Notes: generated from the letters alone by a model not told the origin. A DNA stretch of 64,000 nt from Epiperipatus broadwayi (GCA_028023455.1 JAQFVV010006353.1:1490001-1554000); one strand, 5' to 3'; positions 50,206 through 62,729 are shown, numbered from the stretch's first letter. Numbers and translations are program-made.

Positions 50206-51120
50206 ATTTTAAAAGTATGTTGATGGAGAGGGTTTTGTAAAATACTAAAAATATGCTATAGTTGTTCATTTTGTTCTAATTTTACATAAACATAAATCTA
50301 ACTGCAAATGAATTTGCTTTATATTTTTTGATGTAGATTTGGTGGTGTTTGATGTATTAGATTTTTATGTATGATTATTGGGAGAAAATTGCAACATAAA
50401 AATAAGTATTGCTGTTAACTGTAATGAAATATTATTTTAGATCTCATTTATGTGATGTGATATTCAAACGGGATTTGATAAAATAAATTTAAATGTATTT
50501 TCACATGGGTGATATATAATGGAGTAAAAAAAATTTGTCATATTTCCTATATCTTATTTAAATTTCACAAACATAAAACTTCCGATGAAACAATTTGCTT
50601 GGGATATAATTCAGGAATTTAGCAATCCAGATCTAATTAATATAATTATAGGTATCCTATTAATTAATATACCGCGTCTTTAAATATTGACAGTGCCTTG
50701 CATGGTCCAGAGCAGTGCTAAGGGATCAATCTCAGTTCAGGTACTTTTCTGGTGGTTAAACCTTTTTTGAATTCCCATGGAATAAAGTCCTTGGGTTTTT
50801 TAATGTTGACAGTGTGGGGAAAAATGAAAATCTGAAAATAAAATACTCCACCTGTTATAGTCAGCTACTATGAATTTTTTGAGTCTTGTGGGATGTATAT
50901 ATTATAATTAATTTTTTTTTCATTATAGCAAATTGTATATTAGGGCTATTTATGCTTGCTCAAATGAGACTGTAACCCCATTTGCTTTGTTTATTTTTGT
51001 TGAAGAGTTGCAAAATTTGTATAATTACAAAGTAGCTTGATTAAGTAAAGTACTATATCTTTAAATATTGATAGCTGAGAAAATAGAAATATGGAAATAA
51101 ATAATTTTAAACTATTTCTT

Positions 51121-51187
51121 TTGGCCATGATGAAACTTTTTTGGGTCTCGTTCGTATGATATCTGATTCAAAAGATTTGCTGAGCTA
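51121..51187 (+). ncRNA. SNORD30-like C/D snoRNA core
   Basis: C box ATGATGA, guide GGGTCTCGTTCGT, D box CTGA. Stem TTGGC/GCTAA pairs with one wobble. Confidence 0.7.
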
Positions 51188-51389
51188 AATATTCAAAGTG
51201 CATTGATGGAAAGGGTTATGCAAGATACTAAAAATATTTTCTTCATGCAACAGTTGTATGTCTTAGCTAAGTTCACATAATCTTGAGTCTAACAGCAAAC
51301 CTATTTGTTGTTTTTTGTTTTTTTTTGTTATATACTTCATACAGGCTGTGTTATGTAAATGTTTTATGTGTATTTCTAAATATGGTATT

Positions 51390-51846
51390 AAATACGGTTT
51401 TACTTTCCGTTAATATGTAAACAAACACACACTTATAAAGAAAGTTTTAAAGGAGAAGATAGAAGATAATTAATAATATTAACCCATGATATTAATAGGC
51501 TTAACGTTTTCGAGGATCCATGCTTCATATGCTGGGCACGACTGCACTCTGAGGCAGTCCTGTAATCCTGTGCTCTGAGACTAATGATCACAAGAGAAAA
51601 ATCAAGGAAGCATTCTTCATTCATCAAAATATCTACCCTATTAATAGAAAGGATACGTGCTTCAAAATTCCCAAGAAATGAACTGCAGAATACAACGCTA
51701 ATTTAAATATTTTTGCATACATTGATATGTATAGTATTACGACTATGATTGAGGTGTGGATCCTCGAAAATGTTAAGCCTATTAATATTATTACTTATCT
51801 TATATCTTCTCCTTTAAAGCTTTATTTATAAATGTGTGTTTGTTAA
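51390..51846 (+). mobile_element. Penelope-derived insert, copy 3 (most complete)
   Basis: Same site and flanks as copies 1 and 2. The right inverted repeat is longer: GGATCCTCGAAAATGTTAAG near 51758 mirrors CTTAACGTTTTCGAGGATCC near 51500. Inverted repeats therefore reach roughly 110 bp. Confidence 0.65.
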
Positions 51847-52531
51847 ATATGGTATTGAGTAAAGTATTAGCATTTTAAGTGTAATAAGTCGTAAAAAATG
51901 TTAATGTGTATAATAAATATTTCTATTACTTGTGATGAAAAGATGTTTTTTAGATCTCATTTGAATATTTATCTTATTCAAATAGGATTTTGTGAGCTAA
52001 ATTTAAAGGCATTTTTGGACAATGGTATATAATGTGTTAAAGGGTTTGTCATTACAACAATTTATCAAACTTACATCTTGTTGTAAAACAAATTATTTGG
52101 TTAGGTAAGTCAAGCATTGTATAATTGAAATCTAATTCCAGCAATTAATGTAATTGATGTTGAAATGGTAACAGGAAATGTAAATAGAAAAATAGAGTTT
52201 TACATTATTTTGTTACCAATGTTAAAACTTTTTTGGGTCTCCTTTATATGATATTCTGATTCAAAAAGATTTTCTGAGCCTAATTTTAAAAGTTTCCTGA
52301 GAGAAAGGCATATATATTATATGTAAAATATTTTATTATTGCAAGGAATGGTTGCAAGAACACAACCATAGAACCATTTACTCTATTTATTGTTACAAAT
52401 TGCAAGATTTGAATAATTTAAAAATAATTGGCGTAATTTTAAATAAAATATGGTTTTAGTGATATATCATATCTTTAAATATTGATGACTGAGAAAAAAA
52501 AAATGAAATTAAATATTTTAAACCATTTCTG

Positions 52532-52601
52532 TTAGCTATGATGAAAATTTTTTGGGTCTCGTTCGTATGATAATCTGATTCAAAAAAATGTACTGAGCTA
52601 A
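52532..52601 (+). ncRNA. SNORD30-like C/D snoRNA core, canonical
   Basis: Perfect stem, C box ATGATGA, guide GGGTCTCGTTCGT, D box CTGA. Confidence 0.75.
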
Positions 52602-53074
52602 ATTTTAAAAGTTCAATGATGAAGAGAGTTTTGTAAGTTACTAATAATATTTTCCAAATGCTATAGTTGTTCCTTTTGTTTTAACTTTTTGTAAACAAAT
52701 CTGACTGCAAATCAATTTGCTTTATATTTTTTGTTGTAGATTTTGCAGAAATAAGTAATTCAAATATAGTGTGTGTATTTCTAAATGTGGTATTGTTTAA
52801 TGTACTAGATTTGTACGTATGATAATTGGGAGAAATGTTAAGCGTAAATAAATATTAATAAATATAGCTTCTCTAAGAAGCGTAAAAGCGTATAATTTTT
52901 GGGAACATAAAAATAAATATTTCTGTTTGCTGTAATGAAAAAATTTTTTAGATCTCATTTATGTGATGTTGTATTCAAATGATATTTGATAAACTAAATT
53001 TAAATGTACTTTCAAGAGAGTGATATATAATGGGTAAAAACATTTTTCTTTTTATTTACTGTATCTTATTAAAC

Positions 53075-53322
53075 CATCAAACATCACATTATCACCATAC
53101 TTTATGCTTACACAAGCTGTTTTTATGGAGGCTAAACTCTCCATAGAATAGCACCACTCAGTGCAAGCCAGAATAATCAATGGATGCAAGAAGGTGTGTG
53201 CATATAATCCCTAAGAAGGTTTGTGTATAAAATCCCTAGGGATTTTATGCGCAAACCTTGCATCTGTTAGTTACTCTCGCTTGCACTTTGTGGTGCTACT
53301 ATATGGAGAGTTTAGCCTCTGT
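53075..53322 (+). mobile_element. F1 foldback element inside array
   Basis: Leader AAACATCACATTATCACCAT, arms TAAACTCTCCATAGAATAGC and TATGGAGAGTTTAGCCTCTG. It lies within a monomer whose core remnant resumes at about 53330. Confidence 0.65.
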
Positions 53323-53645
53323 GTAAAACATATTTTAGATCTCATTTGTATGATATCTGATTCAAATACATCTGCTGAGCCAAATTTTAAATTTCTTGGT
53401 GCCGAGGGGCATACATTATATTTAAAATATTCTCTCATTGCAACAAATGGTGTATTAAACCTACCCAAGTTTGACAAATGTTAATCGTAAATCAATTTCC
53501 TTTGTGTAGTTTTATTGTAAGAATCAAATAATTTAAATGTACAGGATTGGTTAAATAAGGTATTACATCATTAAATGTTAATGATTGGTTAAATAAGGTA
53601 TTACATCTTTAAATGTTAATAATGATCATATTACGCACTATTTTG

Positions 53646-53718
53646 TTAGCTATGATGACATTTTTGTCGGGTCTTGTTCATATGATATCTGATTCCAAAA
53701 AGATTTTCTGGGCGTAAT
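53646..53718 (+). ncRNA. Diverged C/D snoRNA-like core
   Basis: C box ATGATGA, guide GGGTCTTGTTCAT, D box changed to CTGG. Confidence 0.4.
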
Positions 53719-53799
53719 TTTAAAAATTTTTTGGTAGCAAAGGGAAATTATTATATTTAAAATACTTTCTAATTGCAACATATGGTATATTAAATTCCC

Positions 53800-54098
53800 A
53801 CTAAACAACACATGGTCACCATCTCTTATACTAGCATATAATTGTTATTAAACAAGGCAAAACTCTCTCCATACAGTAGTGCCACCCTGTGCCAACCAGA
53901 GTAATCAATGGATCTAGGTGCAATGCTCTCAGATCCAAGGCTCCTCACTGACAAAGGCCAAAAGCCAGAAACTAGTCTGGGGATATTGGATGAGTAGGCA
54001 CTAGATAGGGATTTTATACACAAGCCTTCTGGCATCCATTGATTACTCTGGTTAGCACAAGGTGGCACTACTGTATGGAGAGAGTTTTGCCTTGTTTA
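53800..54098 (+). mobile_element. F1 foldback element with 13-bp target duplication
   Basis: Flanked by ATATTAAATTCCC at 53787-53799 and 54099-54111. Leader ACTAAACAACACATGGTCAC; arms CAAAACTCTCTCCATACAGT and complement. Confidence 0.75.
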
Positions 54099-54429
54099 AT
54101 ATTAAATTCCCCTACGTTTGCAGTAATATAACCGTAGCTCATTTTATTTTGTTTATTGTTGTTAAGAATTGCAAAATTTGAATAATTTAAAACTAATTAG
54201 AGGACTTGTAAATAAAAGATGGGTTTAGTAAAACACTATTTCGTTAAATATCGATGAATGAGATAATAGATATATGCAAATAAATATTTGAAACTATTTC
54301 AGTTAATATTATCAAGATCACCTTTTCCTTTATTTTTGCTGTAATATCTTATATAAATCCAATTTACCCAAATCACTTCAAACACTTTTTAGCAAAAACC
54401 ATGTACAATAAAAGGTTTTTCCTATTCTG

Positions 54430-54498
54430 TTAGCTATGATGAAAATATTTTAGGTCTTGTTCGTATGATAACTGATTCAAAAACATGTACTGAGCTAA
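54430..54498 (+). ncRNA. SNORD30-like C/D snoRNA core
   Basis: Perfect stem, C box ATGATGA, D box CTGA. Guide AGGTCTTGTTCGT; the C-to-T change still allows a G-U pair with 18S. First of a local pair 101 bp apart. Confidence 0.6.
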
Positions 54499-54530
54499 AT
54501 CTTTACCGTAAAAGATTTTTTCTATTTCTG

Positions 54531-54599
54531 TTAGCTATGATGAAAATATTTTGGGTCTCGTTCGTATGATAACTGATTCAAAAACATGTGCTGAGCTAA
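54531..54599 (+). ncRNA. SNORD30-like C/D snoRNA core, canonical
   Basis: Perfect stem, C box ATGATGA, guide GGGTCTCGTTCGT, D box CTGA. It sits only 32 bp after the preceding copy, so the core has been duplicated with almost no spacer. Confidence 0.75.
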
Positions 54600-55599
54600 A
54601 TCTGAAAATTATGTTGATGGAAAAATTTTTATAAGTTACTAACAATATTTTCAAATGTTACCATTGAGTGTTTTGCACGAAGTTTAGGTAACCACGAATC
54701 TGTCTGCAAATCAATTTATTTTATACTTTTTATTGTAGACTGCATAATTTAAATGTAATATGTATATTTCTAAATTTGGCATTGATTAATGTATTAGATT
54801 TTTTTAAGTGGGAGATGATAATTGAAAATGAATATTTCTATCATCTGTAATGACATCTCTTTTTAGACGTCATCTACATGATATTTTGTTCCGATAGGAT
54901 TTCCTCGATTAAATTTAAATGTATTTTCAGGGAGAGCGAAATTTGTCATTATTACTATATTTTATCTAAGTTTGCAGATATATATTGTTTAGTGTAAAAC
55001 AGTTTGATAGTATAATTCAAGAATTTAGCCATTCAAGTCTAATATACTGTAATTACAAATGTCATATTATGTAATATACTATGTCTTTAAATGTTGATGG
55101 CACGCTTTATAAATCATTTAGGAAAGTGATAGAGACTCGGACTCTGGAACGGACATCCGTCAGATCGATTCTAGTTCACGTATTATCAGCATTCAAGTTT
55201 TTAAGATCACTTGAACAATTTGCCGTTTGTTTAATTTTTTTCCAATGTTGTCAGTGGGAGGGGGGGGATAGAAATCTGAAAATAGATCCCATTCATATGA
55301 TATCTGATTCGGAAAGATTTATTGTGTCAAATCTTGACACTTTCTTGATGGAGAGCTATACACATTATATTTAGAATATTTTCTCATTATAAACAACACA
55401 TGTTAAGGCTATTTAAATTTGCATAAATGTAACTGTAAATTTAGTTCTTTTGTTTATTTTTGTCGAATGGTTGCAAGATTCAGATAATGGAAAAGTAATC
55501 AGTGTAATTATAAATATAAGGTTGGTTCAGTAATGGACTATATCTTTAAATATCGACTGAAAAAATTGAAAATAAAATAAATATTTTAATCTATTTCTG

Positions 55600-55665
55600 C
55601 TAGCTATGGTGAAACTTTTTTGGGTCTCGTTCGCATATCTGATTCAAAAAAATTTGCTGAGCTAA
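55600..55665 (+). ncRNA. SNORD30-like core with internal deletion
   Basis: C box ATGGTGA, guide GGGTCTCGTTCGC, 3-bp loss in the D'/C' block, D box CTGA. Confidence 0.5.
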
Positions 55666-56175
55666 ATTTTAAAAGGATATCGATGAAAAGAGTAACGTAA
55701 GATACTAAAACAAATTTTTTTTTTTTTACTAAGTAGTTGTACATCATCCCTAAGTTCATAAACTTGAACCTAACTGCAAACTTATTTGGGTTGTTTGTGT
55801 GTGTAATATGCATATTTATAATAATGATGTTGATTAAAGCAACCTGAAAAAAGTGTCCGTATGAAAAAATAATATTTCGTTAGACGTGATGAAACATTTT
55901 TTTTAGATCTTATCTGCATGGCATCTTATTCAAATAGGATTTGCTGAACTAAATTTAAAAGTACTTTCGGAGTATGATATGTAATTTGTTAAAAAGATTT
56001 TAACATTATCATATCTTATTTAGGTTACATTTTACTGCAAGACAATTTGTTTGGTTGTGTAATTCAAGCATTGTGTAATTTAAATCTAATTTGAATAATT
56101 AATGTCCTCGATCTTAAAATCTTGACAATAGTTGAAATGCAAAATATGAATGATGAATGTTTAAATTTATTTCTG

Positions 56176-56244
56176 TTAGCTATGATGAAACTTTTTTGGG
56201 TCTCGTTCGTATGATATCTGATTCAAAAAGATTTGCTGAGCTAC
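56176..56244 (+). ncRNA. SNORD30-like C/D snoRNA core
   Basis: C box ATGATGA, guide GGGTCTCGTTCGT, D box CTGA, stem TTAGC/GCTAC. First of three counterparts (59926, 63399) marking a 3.5-3.7 kb higher-order unit. Confidence 0.7.
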
Positions 56245-56735
56245 GTAGTAAAAGTATATTAACATTGGAACTTAATGTAAAATACCAAAAGGATTTTCTT
56301 AATGCAAAGATTATATGTCTTATGCTAAGTTCGCATAAACTAAATGGAATAATTTAAATGTAGTACATATATTTTCAAATATGGTATCGGTTGAAATGTT
56401 AGATTTTTAACAACGGTAAGTTGAAAAAAATAACAATATGAAAATAAATATTTTTGTTAGCTTTGAGGAAATACTTTTTTAGATATCATCTGTGAAATAT
56501 TTTGCTGAAGAAGATTTCTCATCTAAATTTAAAAATACTTTCTGTTGAAAGAATATGGAATCTGTTTAAAATGTTTTTACCATTAGTTGCTACCCGCAAA
56601 ATAAATAAATAAATAAATGTGTAATTCAATAGTTGAATAATTTAAATTTAATTCGGGTAAGTAGTGTAATCAATTTTTAAATGTATTCTGTGGGAGAAAC
56701 TGTAGTGTGAAAGTGAATATTTAAATTATTTCTAG

Positions 56736-56804
56736 TTAACTGTGATGAAATTTTTTTTAGTCTCGTTTGCATGATATCTGATTCAAAAAGATTTGCTGAG
56801 CTAA
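56736..56804 (+). ncRNA. SNORD30-like C/D snoRNA core
   Basis: C box GTGATGA, guide TAGTCTCGTTTGC, D box CTGA, stem TTAAC/GCTAA. Confidence 0.5.
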
Positions 56805-57637
56805 GTAATAAATGTATATTAATGTAGAGAATTATGTTGAGATATTAAAAATATTTTCACAATGTATTTATGGAGTTGCTTATACAAAGTTCATATAAAT
56901 ATTGAATCTAAGTACAAATCAATTTTCTTGTAGTTAAATGAAGAAATTTTAATATAATTCGTGTATTTTTAAATATGATATTGGTTAACATATTAGATTT
57001 TTAAATCTGTTCAGGTTGGAGAGAGGGGGGATTACATGAAAAGAAATAGGTCTGTTAGCAGTAAGGAAATTTGTTTTTAGATCTCTTCTGTATAGTATCT
57101 TGAATTATTCCAAAAGGATTTCTCATGAAAAATTTAAAAGTTCTTTCAGAGAAAGGGGTCTATAATGTGCTAAAGGTGTTCTACCATTAATACCTACCTA
57201 CAAAACACTCTGTTTTCTGGTGAAATTCAAGAATTAAATAATTTAAATCTAATTAGCATACTTATAAATATCATATTAGTTAATGCGCTGGATCTTTAAA
57301 TGTTGGCAAGAGAAAGGATAGAATTATGAAAGTAAACATGCCATAAAATTGCCATTCGTTGTAATGAAATTTTTTGTGCTTCTCTAATATGGTGTCTGAT
57401 TCCAAAAAAGTTGCCATGTTAAATTTTTAAAAATATTGAATAAAAATATGCCATAAATATAAAATACCTCAAGGAAAGAATGGTTCACTATGACTACCTA
57501 AATTTATCCAAACATGAAAGTAATTGCAAATTAATTTGAAATATTGGAGAATTACCAAGATTAAGTAATTTGGGTATTAATAGAATTCGTACAATTACAA
57601 ATACAGCATTAACCAAAAAATTAGATCTTTAAATGTT

Positions 57638-58348
57638 AAACAGGCAAAACTCTCCATACAGGAGTGCCACTCAGTGCGAGCCAGAATAATCAATGGATGC
57701 TAGAAGGCTTGTGCATAAAATCTTTATCTAGTGCCTATTCATCCAATATCCCCAGACTAGTTTCAGGCTTGTGGCCTTCGTCAGTGAGGAGCCTTGGATC
57801 TGAGAGCACTGCACCTAGATCTTAGGATCTGATGCAATCCTCCAGCAGCCACCTTTTATCTCTACTTAACTACAAAACTGAGAAATGGTGATCATGTGAT
57901 GTTCAGTGGTTTAATACTAATCCTGCTTAATAGAATAGTGGTGTCTATAGTTATAGCCAAAGACACCAAAATGTATGGGTACTGAACTGAATTCAGACCC
58001 ATATGACTATACGAGCTAATGAGCTTAGATTGAAAACATTATTGTGTTTTCAATTTGATTCTCATAGTTTTGTAGTTAAGTAGAGATAAAAGGTGGCGGC
58101 TGGAGGGTTGCACTAGATCCTAAGATCCAGGTGCAGTGCTCTCAGATCCAAGGTTCCTCACTGAGGAAGGTCTCAAGCCAGAAACTAGTCTGGGGATATT
58201 GGATGAGTAGGCACTAGATAGGGATTTTATGCACAAGCCTTCTGGCATCCATTGATTACTCTGGCTCGCACTGAGTGGCACTCCTGTATGGAGAGTTTTG
58301 CCTGTTTAATAACAGTTTTTGAGCAAGCATAAGAAATGGTGATCATGT
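57638..58348 (-). mobile_element. F1 foldback element, long form, 14-bp target duplication
   Basis: Flanked by GATCTTTAAATGTT at 57624-57637 and 58349-58362. Arms begin AACAGGCAAAACTCTCCATA; the leader is on the right (ATAAGAAATGGTGATCATGT), so it is reversed relative to the copy at 13725. The centre carries extra sequence shared with 9944-10496 (CATATGACTATACGAGC, AGTTTTGTAGTTAAGTAGAG). Confidence 0.75.
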
Positions 58349-58556
58349 GATCTTTAAATGTTGCAAATGAAAATACGAAAATACTCAGTGTGTCCCAGCG
58401 AAAAGATAGCAGGCTCTTGCTCTATTTGCCTGTTTAATAACAGTTTTTGAGCAAGCATAAGAAATGGTGATCATGTGATCTTTAAATGTTGCAAATGAAA
58501 ATACGAAAATACTCAGTGTGTCCCAGTGAAAAGATAGTAGGCTCTTGCTCTATGTT
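58300..58556 (+). repeat. ~130-bp tandem duplication
   Basis: Two nearly identical copies, each running from TTTGCCTGTTTAATAACAG to AGGCTCTTGCTCTAT. The duplicated unit includes the right end of the F1 element plus monomer sequence, so it post-dates the insertion. Confidence 0.8.
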
Positions 58557-58930
58557 TGCCTGTAGTTGCATCTTTGAGTCAATGTATGGGTTACATGGCA
58601 ACATAATCTCGCTATTTGTCCCAAACATTTTAAGATGTTAGCATATTCGGATCATGAGTTACAACATGAAATGTGACACTATATTTCATGCTTTATGCCA
58701 TGATGGAACAATGCATTAATATTAAATTAAGCCATGAGTTGCAAGAATGTTGACAAGTAGTTTGCAAGACCTTATAATTGCAGAGAGAAAGGGTGATCTA
58801 CAAAGGTATGAAATACATTGACACATTTCAGATTATAACTCGTGGTCCAAATAATCCAGGATCTTAAAATATTTATTGTGGATAGTTACAATATTTTAAT
58901 ATATAACACTTCTGTCGATTCAAAAGATGA
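58556..58930 (+). mobile_element. Dispersed element F3, copy in array
   Basis: Same family as 29140-29545 (CATGAGTTACAACATGAAAT, ATTCAT-type core, TTAAAATATTTATTGTGG). It holds the same position in its higher-order unit as the copy at 61450. Confidence 0.6.
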
Positions 58931-59925
58931 CTCTGCAGATAATATGACGAGAGAACCAATCATTTATTGGCTGGGATACATTGTGCAAATAATATAAACT
59001 ATTAGCTTTAGCTTCGATGAATTTTTTTGTCTCATTCATACGGCATCTGATTCAAAAAGATTTTCTGAACTCAAATTTTAAAAGTTTCCTTGCGATGTAT
59101 TATTCTTCAAATATTTTCACATTGCAGTGAATGATATGTTAAACTTATTTAAATTTGTATAAATTTAACTATAAATCCATTTGCTTCGATTATTTTCATT
59201 AAGAATTGAATAATTTAGGAATTATTTGTGTAATTATAAATATGAAACTGTTTAAATAAAGTATTATATCTTTAAATGTAAATGTTGATAGTAAAAAAAA
59301 TGGAAATATGAAAATAAAAAATGTTTTATAGTATTTCTGTTAATTATGGTGAAACTTTTTTGAGTCTCGTTCTTATGTAATCTGATTTAGAAAGATTTGC
59401 TAAGTTAATCTTTAGAAATATATTGATGAAAAGAGTTATGTAAGATAGCAAAAATATTTTTTTAATGTAATGGTTGTTTTTTTATAGTAAGTTCACAACA
59501 CTAACTAACTGCAAATCTATTTTGTTCTTTTTGTTAAATATTTCACACAAATTGAGTTATTTAAATGTAATATATGTATTTTTCATAATGGCTTTGATTA
59601 AAGCATTAGAGTTTTAAGTGTAAAAAGTAGAAAAATGTTTCCGTACGGGAAAATATTTCTGTTAGATATGGTGAAGTATTTTTTTAGATCTTATTTACAT
59701 GGTATCTTATTCAAATAGAATTTGCTGACCTAATTTTAAAAATACTTTCAGAGAATCGTATATAATTTGTTAAAAAAGTTTTAACATTGTGATATCTTGC
59801 TTAGGTTACGTCTTACTGCAAGACAATTTGTTTGGTTGTATAATTTAAATCTAATTTGTTGATTTTAAAACCTTGACAGTAGATGAGATGAAAATATGAA
59901 AGGTGGATGTTTAAAATTATTTCTG

Positions 59926-59994
59926 TTAGCTATGATGAAACTTTTTTGGGTCTCGTTCGTATGATATCTGATTCAAAAAGATTTGCTGAGCTAA
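59926..59994 (+). ncRNA. SNORD30-like C/D snoRNA core, canonical
   Basis: Perfect stem, C box ATGATGA, guide GGGTCTCGTTCGT, D box CTGA. Confidence 0.75.
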
Positions 59995-60477
59995 GTAATA
60001 AAAGTATATTAACGTTGGAACTTAAATGTCAAATACCAAAAGGATTTTCTTAATGCAAAGAGTATATGTCTTATGTTAAGTTTACATAAATTTGCATAAA
60101 CTAAATTGTATAATTTAAAATGTTGTACATATATTTTCAGATACGATATTGATTGAAATATTATATTTTTTACTGTGATGTGTTGAAATAAGTAGCAGTA
60201 TGAAAATAAATATTTTTGTTAGCTTTGAGGAAATATTTGTTTTAGATCTCATTTGTGTAATATTTTACTGAAAAAGATTTCTCATCAAAATTTAAAAACA
60301 CTTTACGAGGAAAGAATATGGAATCTGTTTAAAGTGTTCCACGATTAGTTGCTACCTGCAAAAAAAAAAATATTTTGTTGTGTAAGTCAATAGTTGAGTA
60401 ATGTAAATCTAATTTATCAATTTTTAAATGTGTTCTGCGACAGAAATTGCAATATGAAAATTTTAAATTATTTCTAG

Positions 60478-60546
60478 TTAGCTATGATGAAATTTTTTTG
60501 GGTCTCGTTCGCATGATATCTGATTCAAAAGGATTTGCTGAGCTAA
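60478..60546 (+). ncRNA. SNORD30-like C/D snoRNA core
   Basis: Perfect stem, C box ATGATGA, guide GGGTCTCGTTCGC, D box CTGA. Confidence 0.7.
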
Positions 60547-60830
60547 GCAATAAAAATATATTAATATAGGAATTACGTTAAGATAATTATGGTGTGGCTT
60601 AAACAAAGTTTGCATAAACGTAAATCTAAGTGCAAATCAATTTTCTTTTTGTAACCTGACATGAGTTAGATTGAGAATTTTCAATGTAATATGTGTATGT
60701 TCAAATATGGTATTGGTTAAAATATTAAATTTTTAAGGCTGTTAAGATCATAGGGTGGGGGGCTAATATGAAAAGAAATATGTCTGCTGGCAGTAAGTAA
60801 ATTTGTTTTTTAGATCCCTTCTGTATAGTA

Positions 60831-60980
60831 TCTTGAATTATTCCAAAAGGATTTCTCATGAAAATTTAAAAGTTCTTTAAGAGAAAGAGATATACTATTA
60901 TATTATCTTGAATTATTCCAAAAGGATTTCTCATGAAAATTTAAAAGTTCTTTAAGAGAAAGAGATATACTATTATACTA
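60831..60980 (+). repeat. 75-bp tandem duplication within a monomer
   Basis: TCTTGAATTATTCCAAAAGG begins copies at 60831 and 60906. Confidence 0.8.
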
Positions 60981-61449
60981 TCTGCAAAACAATTTGTTTG
61001 CTTGTGAAATTCAAGAGTTAATTAATATAAATCTAATTAGCATACTTATAATTATCATATTAGTTAATGCGCTGGATCTTTAAGTATAGGCAGGGAAAAG
61101 GATGGAATTATGGGAGTAAATATGCCATATATTTGCAATTAGTTGTAATGAAATTTTTTGCGTCTCTAATGTGGTATCTGGTTCCAAAAAAGTTGCCATG
61201 TTAAGTTTTTAAAAATATCGTTGAAGAGAAATATACCATAGTTGTTCACTATGTCTATCAACATTTATCCAAACATGAAAGTAATTGCAAATTAATTTGA
61301 AATACTGGAGAATTACCACGATTAAGTAATTTGTGTATTAATAGAAATTGTCTAATTACAAATGTAGCATTAATTAACTAAAATGTTAGATCTTTAAATG
61401 TTACGGATGAAAATATTGAAATAAGCAATGTGTCCCAGTGAAAAGATAT

Positions 61450-62330
61450 CTTTGCTCCATGTTTTCTTGTAGTTGCATCACCAGATCAATGTATGTGTTA
61501 TATGGCAACATAATCTGGCTATTCATCAAAATATTTTAAGGCATTAATATAATTGGATCATGAATTATAACATGAAATGTGACACTGTTTTATACTTTTA
61601 AGTCACGATGGAGCAGTGCATTAATATTAAATTTTGTTTTAAATTGGACAAAACTACTACTGAAATATTTGAAATGTTTAGAACTGTTTATGGCAGTGAA
61701 ACCTTTAGTTCTAAGAATGTTTGCAAGACCTTATAATGGCAGAGAGACAGGATGATCTACAAACGTATGAAACACATTGACACATTTCAGGTTTTAATTC
61801 ATAATCTATACTTTTAAGTCACAATGGAGCAGTGCATTAATATTAAATTTTGTTTTAAATTGGACAAAACTAATACTGAAATATTTGAAATGTTTAGAAC
61901 TGTTTATGGCAGTGAAACCTTTAGTTCCAAGAATGTTTGCAAGACCTTATAATGGCAGAGAGACAGGATGATCTACAAACGTATGAAACACATTGACACA
62001 TTTCAGGTTTTAATTCATAATCTATACTTTTAAGTCACAATGGAGCAGTGCATTAATATTAAATTTTGTTTTAAATTGGACAAAACTAATACTGAAATAT
62101 TTGAAATGTTTAGAACTGTTTATGGCAGTGAAACCTTTAGTTCCAAGAATGTTTGCAAGACCTTATAATGGCAGAGAGACAGGATGATCTACAAACGTAT
62201 GAAACACATTGACACATTTCAGGTTTTAATTCATAATCCAGACAACTCAGAATCATAAAATATTTATGGTAAATAGTTAAACTATTTCTCTATATAACAC
62301 TTGCATCGATTCAAAAAATTGTACTGCAGG
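61450..62330 (+). mobile_element. Dispersed element F3 with internal triplication
   Basis: Same family, enlarged by a 216-bp segment present three times (61591-61806, 61807-62022, 62023-62238), each beginning TATACTTTTAAGTCAC. The last two are almost identical. Confidence 0.7.
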
Positions 62331-62729
62331 TAGTACGGAGAGAGAACCAATCATTTTTTTGACTGGGATACATTGTGCAAATGATTTAAACTATTAGTTT
62401 CAGTTACGATGAACGTTTTTGAGTCTCATTCACATGACATCTGATTCAAAAAAATTTCCTAAACTCAAATTTTAAAAGTTTTTTGGTGATGTATTATTTT
62501 TAAAATATTTTCACATTGCAGTGGATGGTATGTTAAGCTTATTTAAATTTTCATAAATTTAACTATGAATACATTTGCTTCAATAATTTTCATTAAGAAT
62601 TGAATAATTTAAATGTAATTGGTATAGTTATAAATAGGAGATTATTTAAATAATTACATCTTTAAATGTAAATGTTGACAGTAAAAAAAATGGAAATGTG
62701 AAAATAAAAAGTATTTTACACTATTTCTG

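Noticed and set aside
55090-55250. Possible GLG1 exon in a GC-richer patch
   Set aside because: Frames lack the cysteine spacing of GLG1 repeats, and splice sites do not fit.
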